DNA from: DATAEE01 sp036258175
GTDB lineage: Bacteria > Acidobacteriota > Vicinamibacteria > Vicinamibacterales > 2-12-FULL-66-21
Direction: 5' to 3'
NCBI GenBank assembly: GCA_036258175.1
Contig: DATAEE010000027.1
Location: 1-64,000 of the forward strand
Length of the DNA stretch: 64,000 bases
Part shown: piece after piece, positions 24,724 through 31,559 of the stretch
Layout of the letters: each line of letters starts with the position of its first letter
Numbering within the stretch: the first letter of the stretch is position 1
Notes under the pieces: generated by a model
Database searches by the model: none
Told to the model about the DNA's origin: nothing
The model's input: only the letters and a program-made list of their open reading frames with translations
Program-made: the position numbers and the translations under genes

Positions 24724-27090
24724 TTACCGGCGTACGGTCAGCTGAACGCCGATCTGCCGGGTATCGCCCGGACGCCCGCCAATCGCGGGTGGCGGCGAGC
24801 TGAACGTGCCGGTGATGTAGTCCTCGTTCGTCAGGTTCCGGGCGTACGCGCCGATCGAGAGCCCGCGGCCGCGAGTCTCGAGCTCGGCGCTCAGTTCAAG
24901 AAGGCCGTACGGACGCTGGCGCTGGATGGCGTCGTTGAACGGCGTAAAAAAGACTGTGCTCTGCCAGCGGGAATCGCCGCGAAGCGACAAAAGGCCGGCG
25001 CGACGCACGTCGGTCGTCCATTCGAGCCAGATACGCCCGGACCATTCAGGCGCGTTCGTCAGCCGATGGCCGGCGACGTCGGTGGTGACGCCACCTGCAC
25101 CAACCGCCAAGTATTGGTCGTAGGTGGCATCGAGCCACGCGACGTGCCCTCCGCCGTGGAGCGACGGACCAAGCTGCATTTCCGCTTCCAGTTCGAGACC
25201 ACTGATCGTCGCGGCGGCCGCATTGGAAATATCGATGACCCCGGGTCGAAAGGTACTCATGACTTGGAGATCCGTATAGTCGGTGTGAAAAACGGCGACG
25301 CTCGTCCTCGCCCGTCCGTTGGCGAGGCTCGCTTTCACTCCGCCTTCATAGCTCCAGGCCCACTCGGGCGCGTACCCGCGCCCGGCCTCCGGTGACGCGA
25401 GGTTGAAGCCGCCGCTCTTGAACCCGCGCGTGGCGGATACATAGGCGAACGTGGACCGTCCCACTTGCACGTCGAGTCCAACTTTCGGCGTCCACGCGGT
25501 ATGCGAGATGTCATCTGTGTACGTATACGTCGCGCCCGCCACGGGGAACGGCGGATGGTCGAAGGTGTACAGTCCGCCCGCGTTGTCGATCGTCTTCCGC
25601 TCGCGCGTGTAGCGGAGGCCGCCGGTCAGCGACACGCGCGATGTGAGATCCAGCGTGGCCTGGCTGAAACCTGCCAATGAGTTGGCGGCGACCTCCGGCA
25701 GGAGGCGGTTCTCCAGCCGCTGCGCGCCGAGCGCGACGAACGTCGGCTGGCGATCGAACTCGTCCAGCACGAACACTCCAGCGATCCACGACAGCCGTCC
25801 CCGCTGCTGCGAGATCGTGAGCTCCTCTGACAGCTGATGCTGCATCTCGCGAGGGTGAGAGATCGCCAGATTCAGCTCGGTAATGTCTGCGTCCACGATG
25901 AAGTCGTAATCCAGCTTCCGGAATGCAGTCAGGCTGGTCAGGACCGTGTCGGGCGCCAGATGCATCGTGAACCGGGCCGCGCCGCCGTACTGAAGGTTCC
26001 GGCCCTCTGCAAGCGTCGACGTGCGCACTTCGTGAAGATCGGCGGGGTTGTCGATCTGGAACCCCGGCTTCACCGCGAGCACCTTGGCATAGACGAGCGG
26101 CGCCGGGTCGCGGTGGGTCAGATCGGCCGACAGAAGCAGGTTGGTCTGCCGGTTGAAGACGACGTGCAGCTTGGCGCGGGCGGCGGTGACGTCCTCGGCG
26201 CCAAGAGGATGGTCCGGATGATTCAAGTCGCGGACGAAGCCTTCGCGTACTCCACGTAAGAACGACACGCTGCCCAGAAGCCTGTCCCGAACGATCGGAC
26301 CGCTCACCCGCGCCTCGGCCCGGACCAGGTCGGAGCTCCCGACATCCAGTCGGGCGGAAGCCTCCATCTCGTTCGTTGGCGGCTTCGTGACGACGTTCAG
26401 TGCGCCACCCACGGCGTTACGTCCATAGAGCGTGCCCTGCGGGCCTCGAAGCACTTCGACCCGATCGAGGTCCATGAAGTCGGCGAGCACCATCGCCGGG
26501 CGCGCGAGGTAGACGCCATCGACATACACGGCCGAACTCGGATCGGATCCCGCAAACACCGCATTCGTTCCGATCCCGCGAATCGTGAGCTGCGCGAAAC
26601 CGGTGTTCTGCGAAAACGTGACCGACGGCGCCCGACCAGCAAGCTGCTCGACGGTTTGAAGCTGCACGCGTCGCAGGTCGGATGCTGGCAGCACGCTCAC
26701 CGCCATCGGCGTCGTCAGTGCGTCGCGCTCTCCGGTCTTGCCCGCCGTCACGATCGCCTGCTCGAGAAACTGGATCGATAGCGTTATCGGAAGACTGACC
26801 GTCGCATCGGCGCCGAGTCGAAACGTCCGGCGCGCCGGCAGAAACCCCGTCAGGGACGCGGTGAGCTCGTACTCACCGTCTGGGAGACCCGCGAAGCGAT
26901 AGTCGCCGGTGGGGCCGGTCTCGGTGATGGCGCCGACCGGTCCGCGGAGACTCACGGTCACACCCACGAGCACGGCACCCGTGGAGTCCGTAACCCGACC
27001 GCTGACTTGTGCCGCAGGTTGACCGGCCGCGGCCGATAGATTGGCAAAAAGGAGACACGCGAGCCAACCGCCGGCCGGCTGGAGAGGCAT
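24724..27090 (-). CDS. TonB-dependent receptor
   Basis: About 788 residues. After a signal peptide (MPLQPAGGWLACLLFANLSAAAG) comes a carboxypeptidase-regulatory-like beta-sandwich (about 28-110), the plug domain (about 125-235, with LRRVQLQTVEQLAGRAPSV and RVEVLRGPQGTLYGRNAVGG) and a 22-strand-type barrel to the end. The frame is open to an ATG at 27237, but the ATG at 27090 starts the signal peptide. It imports a large or scarce ligand using TonB; the ligand may then be taken up by the BASS carrier translated next. Ligand unknown. The terminal residue is Arg rather than the usual aromatic. Confidence 0.9.
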   Translation of the reverse strand: MPLQPAGGWLACLLFANLSAAAGQPAAQVSGRVTDSTGAVLVGVTVSLRGPVGAITETGPTGDYRFAGLPDGEYELTASLTGFLPARRTFRLGADATVSLPITLSIQFLEQAIVTAGKTGERDALTTPMAVSVLPASDLRRVQLQTVEQLAGRAPSVTFSQNTGFAQLTIRGIGTNAVFAGSDPSSAVYVDGVYLARPAMVLADFMDLDRVEVLRGPQGTLYGRNAVGGALNVVTKPPTNEMEASARLDVGSSDLVRAEARVSGPIVRDRLLGSVSFLRGVREGFVRDLNHPDHPLGAEDVTAARAKLHVVFNRQTNLLLSADLTHRDPAPLVYAKVLAVKPGFQIDNPADLHEVRTSTLAEGRNLQYGGAARFTMHLAPDTVLTSLTAFRKLDYDFIVDADITELNLAISHPREMQHQLSEELTISQQRGRLSWIAGVFVLDEFDRQPTFVALGAQRLENRLLPEVAANSLAGFSQATLDLTSRVSLTGGLRYTRERKTIDNAGGLYTFDHPPFPVAGATYTYTDDISHTAWTPKVGLDVQVGRSTFAYVSATRGFKSGGFNLASPEAGRGYAPEWAWSYEGGVKASLANGRARTSVAVFHTDYTDLQVMSTFRPGVIDISNAAAATISGLELEAEMQLGPSLHGGGHVAWLDATYDQYLAVGAGGVTTDVAGHRLTNAPEWSGRIWLEWTTDVRRAGLLSLRGDSRWQSTVFFTPFNDAIQRQRPYGLLELSAELETRGRGLSIGAYARNLTNEDYITGTFSSPPPAIGGRPGDTRQIGVQLTVRR

Positions 27091-27248
27091 GGTGGGGCGG
27101 CTGAGTGTACCGGCCAGTGTGCGAGCCCAGTATTGGACCTTAGGCCTATACCGCTCGCCATCCGATGGGAGTACAAATGTCTGTCGAACGCAACACGTAA
27201 GCTCATGGTGCGGTTGGGCTAAGGCTCCATCCGCCAATTCTCGCAGGC

Positions 27249-27301
27249 ATCCGGTAATTCACATGACGGTCCGGAATGCCGGAGCTGAAAAATTTCCGGA
27301 G
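27249..27301. promoter_or_regulatory. Cluster of activator sites upstream of activator 3
   Basis: A good copy, GTCCGGAATGCCGGAG, lies at 27269-27284. A left half-site (ATCCGGTA, from 27249) lies 20 bases before it, and a right half-site (TTCCGGAG, ending 27301) follows. The cluster separates the TonB receptor operon from activator 3. Only a weak sigma-54 match (27313-27328, plus strand) is nearby, so the target here could be activator 3 itself. Confidence 0.6.
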
Positions 27302-27312
27302 TTTTCGTTGAG

Positions 27313-27328
27313 GGGCTTGCAGGCTGCG
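27313..27328 (+). promoter_or_regulatory. Weak candidate sigma-54 promoter of activator 3
   Basis: GGGCTTGCAGGCTGCG: the GG and GC spacing (10 bases) is right but the flanking bases match poorly. Transcription would begin near 27338, about 20 bases before the ATG at 27360. Confidence 0.35.
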
Positions 27329-27359
27329 ATATAGAGTGAAGCCAAACCAGACAATCACT

Positions 27360-29315
27360 ATGGCCGAACGAGCGAGGCCCCTCTCCGAGACCGGGCCCAG
27401 GTGGCCCGTCACGGACGATCAGGGTCTGTTTCGTCTCGCAGCGGAGTCGCTGCCGAGCGGCATCGTTGTCGTCGCGCCGGACGGAACCATCGTGCTCGTC
27501 AGTCACCAGCTCGAATTGCAGTTCGGATATTTCCGCGAAGAACTGATCGGGCAATCTGTCGACATTCTCGTGCCCGAAGAATCTCGCGCAGGGACCGGTG
27601 AGCCGCAGTCAGCACGCGGCCGCAACCTGCACGGGCGGCGCAAAGATGGGAGCGTCTTCCCGGCTGAGATCGGGCGGACCCGGCTCGAAACCGACGAGGG
27701 CGTTTTCGTTCTCTGGTCTGTCGTCGACCTCAGTGCCCGGCTCGACGTCGAAAATGCTTCCAGGCAGGGGATCGAACGGGAGCTCGAGTTCGAGCGGCTC
27801 ATCGCGGAGCTGTCCTACAAGTTCATCAACCTGCCGCCCGATGAAGTCGTCGAGGCCATTCGCGACGCGCTGCGACGCATCGGCGAGGCACTCGAGATCG
27901 AACGGTGCTCGTTCTTTCGGGTTCAGCCGGACGGCGAGCTGCTCGCACCGATCAGCTGGGCGCGGGCCGGCATCGCGCAGCCACCCGTCGTGACGGCGGC
28001 CAGGGAGCACTTTCCCTGGGCCGTCGACAATATCCAGAGCGGCCGCATGTTCTGCTTTTCCACGACCGCGGAAGTGCCGAGCGACGTGGACCGCGCGGGG
28101 TACGAGGGATACGGCATTCGCTCATCCGTGACGGTCCCGATCCGCGTGGCCGGCCGCGTCGTGGGCGCGCTCGGGTTCAACATGGTTGAGCGGGAACGCG
28201 TATGGTCGCCGGAGACCCTTCATCGCCTCACGGTGTTGGCCACCATCTTCGGAAACGTCCTCGCGCGCCTGGAAGGGGACACAGAGTTGCGTCAAGCGAT
28301 CTCCGACGTCGAATGTCTTCGCGAGCGCCTGGATGCGGAAAACAGGTACCTCCGCCGCGAGGTTCAGGAGCGGCTTGGGACCGGGGCCATCATCGGTCAG
28401 AGCGCGGCGGTCCGCCGTGTGCTCGAACAGATCCGCCAGGTGGCGAGCACCGACTCGACCGTGCTGCTGCTCGGCGAGACCGGCACGGGAAAGGAGCTTT
28501 TTGCGACGCAGATCCACGAGCTCAGCGGACGGCGCGATCGGGCGATGGTGCGCGTGAATTGCGCGGCGATTCCCGCGACGCTCATGGAAAGTGAATTGTT
28601 CGGTCGCGAGAAGGGGGCGTACACCGGCGCGCTCGCCCGGCAGATCGGCCGCTTCGAGCTCGCCAACCATTCGACGATCTTCCTCGACGAGATCGGCGAC
28701 CTTCCGCCGGACGTCCAGGTCAAACTGCTGCGCGTGCTGGAGGAGCGGCAGATCGAGCGCCTTGGCAGCCCCAGGAGCATCAACGTGGACGTGCGGATCA
28801 TCGCGGCCACGCATCGGGATCTCGACAAGCGAATCCTCGATGAAGCGTTCCGGGAGGACCTCTACTATCGGCTCAACGTCTTCCCGATCCGCGTGCCGCC
28901 GCTTCGTGAGCGCGTTGAGGACATCCCGCTGCTCGTCTGGCGATTCGTCGAGGAGTTCTCCAAGTCGTTTGGCAAGCGGATCGACGCGATCCCGAACGAG
29001 AACATGGCGGCGCTGCAGCGGTACGCGTGGCCAGGGAATATCCGCGAGCTTCGCAACGTCGTCGAACGCGCGATGATCGTCGCGATCGGCACCCGGCTGA
29101 CGATTCCACTTACAGCGTCGGAGACGCGTCCGGCAACAAAACCGCGCACCACCACGCTGGCGGATCTCGAGAAGGCGCACATCCGCCTCGTGCTGGAAAA
29201 CACCGGCTGGCGCATCCGGGGTGCGGGCGGCGCCGCCGAGCAGCTGGGTCTCAAGCCGACGACGCTCGAAACGCGAATGGCGAAGCTGGGCCTGGCGCGC
29301 CTCCGGCCAAACTAA
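27360..29315 (+). CDS. Sigma-54-dependent activator 3 (PAS-GAF-AAA+-Fis HTH, GAYTGA variant)
   Basis: About 651 residues, third paralogue of this architecture. PAS covers about 20-125, GAF 145-305, AAA+ 345-575 (GETGTGKE near 371, IFLDEIG), and the Fis helix-turn-helix near 600-648 (LGLKPTTLETRMAKLGL). The loop that contacts sigma-54 reads GAYTGA instead of GAFTGA; the aromatic is kept, so activity is likely but could be tuned. A GTG at 27336 is in frame; the ATG at 27360 is preferred because the former would sit at the predicted transcription start. Confidence 0.88.
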   Translation: MAERARPLSETGPRWPVTDDQGLFRLAAESLPSGIVVVAPDGTIVLVSHQLELQFGYFREELIGQSVDILVPEESRAGTGEPQSARGRNLHGRRKDGSVFPAEIGRTRLETDEGVFVLWSVVDLSARLDVENASRQGIERELEFERLIAELSYKFINLPPDEVVEAIRDALRRIGEALEIERCSFFRVQPDGELLAPISWARAGIAQPPVVTAAREHFPWAVDNIQSGRMFCFSTTAEVPSDVDRAGYEGYGIRSSVTVPIRVAGRVVGALGFNMVERERVWSPETLHRLTVLATIFGNVLARLEGDTELRQAISDVECLRERLDAENRYLRREVQERLGTGAIIGQSAAVRRVLEQIRQVASTDSTVLLLGETGTGKELFATQIHELSGRRDRAMVRVNCAAIPATLMESELFGREKGAYTGALARQIGRFELANHSTIFLDEIGDLPPDVQVKLLRVLEERQIERLGSPRSINVDVRIIAATHRDLDKRILDEAFREDLYYRLNVFPIRVPPLRERVEDIPLLVWRFVEEFSKSFGKRIDAIPNENMAALQRYAWPGNIRELRNVVERAMIVAIGTRLTIPLTASETRPATKPRTTTLADLEKAHIRLVLENTGWRIRGAGGAAEQLGLKPTTLETRMAKLGLARLRPN

Positions 29316-29332
29316 ACGAACGCTGCTTGGGA

Positions 29333-29362
29333 GGTAGGGGCGGTTCGCGAACCGCCCCTACC
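29333..29362. repeat. Perfect 30-base palindrome between convergent genes
   Basis: The arms GGTAGGGGCGGTTCG and CGAACCGCCCCTACC meet without a loop. It fills the 53-base gap between the ends of activator 3 and the gene at 29369-30172. It has outer GTAG/CTAC ends like the palindrome at 46396-46425. It could act as a bidirectional terminator or be a mobile REP-type element. Confidence 0.85.
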
Positions 29363-29368
29363 CGACTC

Positions 29369-30172
29369 CTACGGCCGCACCTTGATCGCTGACGTGAGCT
29401 GAAACTGCAGCCGCGTTTCGGCCGGGATCTTCAAGTGCTCTTCGCCGCTGGCGGCAACGGCTGCCCCGCCGGCGGCGCCGACGGCCGCGCCGATGGCGGC
29501 ACCCGAGCCACCTCCCGCGATGCCACCCACGATGGCGCCGAGACCGGCGCCTCCACCGACCTTGCGCGCGGTCTTTTTACCTTCCCCTTTGCCCTTGGTC
29601 TCGACGTAGGCGGTGGCGACCTGATAGACCGTTCCGCCAAACGCGACGGAGTTCATCTTCAGCGAAATCTTGTCGCTGCCCTTCATCGTCCCCGACTGCT
29701 CGACGGCGGCGGCCTGCAGGACGGCAGACGCGCCGCGCGGGATCACGGTCGCGCCGCCGATGATCACCGGATCGTCAACGATCGCCTTGAACGACTGGCC
29801 GGCCTGGGACGCGTCCACATCGATGCCCTGGGTCAGCCGGACGTTCAGCGTCGTGCCGGCCGGCACGGTCACCGGGGGCTTCTGCGGTGGCGCGGCCGGC
29901 TTCGGCGCAGGCGCCGGCTTCTCCGCGGCCGCGGGCTTCGCCGCCGGTTGTGCCGGCTTCCGCGCCGAGAACTCGAGGGCGACGGCGTCCTCGAGCCGAA
30001 CCTCGGACACTTGTCCGTCGTCGAGGAGGACGCGGACGGCCTTGCTGTCGCCGCCGATGAACATTCCTTCGATGACCTTGCCGGATCGCAGCCGGACGCG
30101 GTCGGCCGACAGCGACGCGCCGGTCGCCAGCACGAGCATCGCGGCAATCCACCACGCACTTCGCCTATTCAT
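29369..30172 (-). CDS. Secreted glycine-zipper protein
   Basis: 267 residues. A signal peptide (MNRRSAWWIAAMLVLATGASLSA) leads to a small beta domain (RVRLRSGKVIEGMFIGGD), a long Pro/Ala/Lys-rich linker (about 72-100), a second beta domain (VPAGTTLNVRLTQGIDVD to about 190), a glycine-zipper segment (GAIVGGIAGGGSGAAIGAAV) and a closing strand. The glycine zipper suggests membrane association or oligomerisation. It starts eight bases before the stop of the upstream gene and is the last of three secreted proteins behind the sigma-54 promoter at 31327-31342. Confidence 0.8.
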   Translation of the reverse strand: MNRRSAWWIAAMLVLATGASLSADRVRLRSGKVIEGMFIGGDSKAVRVLLDDGQVSEVRLEDAVALEFSARKPAQPAAKPAAAEKPAPAPKPAAPPQKPPVTVPAGTTLNVRLTQGIDVDASQAGQSFKAIVDDPVIIGGATVIPRGASAVLQAAAVEQSGTMKGSDKISLKMNSVAFGGTVYQVATAYVETKGKGEGKKTARKVGGGAGLGAIVGGIAGGGSGAAIGAAVGAAGGAAVAASGEEHLKIPAETRLQFQLTSAIKVRP

Positions 30173-30692
30173 CGTTGTCTCTCTCTTTCGTGACCGGGGC
30201 GACGGGGAGCGAGGCCGCAATCTTCAGATCGATGATGAGCTGGAGCTGGTGTTCCACCTGCAGAAAGCGCAGCGCCGTTCGCGGCGAAAGCGCCGTTTTG
30301 ACGCGCTCGAAACACTTCGCCCTGACCGCCTGCCGCTTGGCCTCGAGATCGAGCGCCTTGCTCGCGAGCTTGTCGGCCATCTCATCAGTCAGCTTGTCGT
30401 AGTTGCGCGCGTACTCCTCTATCAGCGCGACCCGCTCGTCACCGAGTTTCGACATTTCGAGATCGTACTCGCGATAGATTGGCCAGAAGGCCTTGTCTTC
30501 CTCGTCGGTGAAGCCCATGACCTCCGTGAGGATCGCGACCTTCTGCGCCTGCACGTCGCTGCGAAGCAGTTCGGCGTACGCGCTGAGATTGAGCGATTCG
30601 CTGTCCTGCGGCTTCGGCTGTGCAGTCTGCGCATCCGTGGCCAGGCCACTCATCGCGAGCAGGCAGAGCGCGACGATCGATACTCGAGTCAC
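30165..30692 (-). CDS. Secreted helical protein of unknown function
   Basis: 175 residues: signal peptide (MTRVSIVALCLLAMSGLATDA), then mostly amphipathic helices rich in Glu, Lys and Leu (FTDEEDKAFWPIYREYDLEM). The helical pattern resembles small periplasmic Spy/LTXXQ-like proteins, but no LTxxQ motif is seen, so this is only an analogy. The GTG start follows a strong AAGGAGG site. Middle gene of the DUF4136 operon. Confidence 0.78.
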   Translation of the reverse strand: MTRVSIVALCLLAMSGLATDAQTAQPKPQDSESLNLSAYAELLRSDVQAQKVAILTEVMGFTDEEDKAFWPIYREYDLEMSKLGDERVALIEEYARNYDKLTDEMADKLASKALDLEAKRQAVRAKCFERVKTALSPRTALRFLQVEHQLQLIIDLKIAASLPVAPVTKERDNDE

Positions 30693-30728
30693 GTTGGTGA
30701 CCTCCTTGAAGCGAGCCTTACGATCGAC

Positions 30729-31277
30729 CTACGTCTGCTGCTTCGGCGGGTAGTTCTTGAAGATCTTCTTCATCGCATCATTGATGCTCTTGTCGCGCTT
30801 CTCGGGACTGGCCTGCGTCTTGACCTCCTTCGTGGCCATCCCGCGCCACGCCAGCTTCGACTGCTTCGCGTCGGCGATGTCGATGACAAGCGTCCCGATC
30901 AGGATGTCCCGCACCTGCGTCGTTGACGTACCCATGCCACCGCCCCACCCCCAGCCATACGGGCCGTAGCCGCCGCCGTAGCCGCTGCTGTATGTCGAGA
31001 TGTCCTTCTGCTTGTCGAACGCGATGTGATAGACGACGAACACGTCGGGGTCCGATTCGGCCTTCGTGAGTCCCTTCGCGGCGAGCTGCGCGTCGATGGC
31101 CGCCACGATGCGGTCGTCGACCAGCGGCTGCCCGACCTTTGTGCCTTCCTTGTGCGCGTACGTCTTGAAGCCGGCGAAGTTCGCGGACTTGTCGTAGTCG
31201 TAGCTGACCTTCTGCGCGAAGACGAGCGTCGGTGAGAGGAGAGCGGCAATAGCCAGGGTCACGAGTTTCCTCTGCAT
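30729..31277 (-). CDS. DUF4136 secreted protein
   Basis: 182 residues with a signal peptide (MQRKLVTLAIAALLSPTLVFA) and the DUF4136 domain: VSYDYDKSANFAGFKTYAH, then AIDAQLAAKGLTKAESDPDVFVVYH, a Gly/Tyr-rich insert, and TLVIDIADAKQSKLAWRGMA near the end. DUF4136 proteins are envelope lipoproteins or periplasmic proteins of unknown role; this one lacks a lipobox Cys. The ATG at 31277 follows GAAAGGAAAG. First gene behind the predicted sigma-54 promoter at 31327-31342. Confidence 0.88.
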   Translation of the reverse strand: MQRKLVTLAIAALLSPTLVFAQKVSYDYDKSANFAGFKTYAHKEGTKVGQPLVDDRIVAAIDAQLAAKGLTKAESDPDVFVVYHIAFDKQKDISTYSSGYGGGYGPYGWGWGGGMGTSTTQVRDILIGTLVIDIADAKQSKLAWRGMATKEVKTQASPEKRDKSINDAMKKIFKNYPPKQQT

Positions 31278-31326
31278 GCGTCTTTCCTTTCGTTCGAATG
31301 TTGCTTCGACAGGCGCCGGTGGGGGC

Positions 31327-31342
31327 TGCAATTGTCAAGCCG
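31327..31342 (-). promoter_or_regulatory. Predicted sigma-54 promoter of the DUF4136 operon
   Basis: On the minus strand CGGCTTGACAATTGCA: GG and GC are 10 bases apart and the -12 element TTGCA is perfect; the -24 element is weaker. Leader of about 39 bases to the ATG at 31277. Confidence 0.65.
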
Positions 31343-31405
31343 CGCGGGGCCACCCGTTACGATGGTTCGGAATAGCGGTTCGCGCAATGGGACCTAGGGT
31401 GTAGG

Positions 31406-31461
31406 CCCCGGCATTTCGGAGGAACTCCGTTCGGGCGGAGGAATACCGTTGAAATCCGGAG
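31406..31461. promoter_or_regulatory. Activator binding sites shared by divergent sigma-54 promoters
   Basis: CCCCGGCATTTCGGAG at 31406-31421 and CTCCGTTCGGGCGGAG at 31425-31440 are 19 bases apart, with a right half-site ATCCGGAG ending at 31461. Promoters point away on both sides (31327-31342 minus, 31481-31496 plus). The pair-to-promoter gap on the plus side, 41 bases, equals that at 8031-8072. Confidence 0.7.
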
Positions 31462-31480
31462 CAAACGGCCGCGGCGCCCC

Positions 31481-31496
31481 CGGCACGGTGACTGCT
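31481..31496 (+). promoter_or_regulatory. Predicted sigma-54 promoter of the large secreted protein gene
   Basis: CGGCACGGTGACTGCT: the -24 element differs from TGGCACG at one base, GG and GC are 10 bases apart. Leader of about 53 bases to the ATG at 31560. Confidence 0.78.
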
Positions 31497-31559
31497 CTTG
31501 CAGCAGGGCGGAGGTATAGTGTCCCTTACGCCCAAGTGCCGCCGGAAAGGAATTAGACG

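Noticed and set aside
27091..27248. A sigma-54 promoter for the TonB receptor operon
   Set aside because: No GG-N10-GC match on the minus strand; the best partial match (around 27190) has AG at the -24 position.
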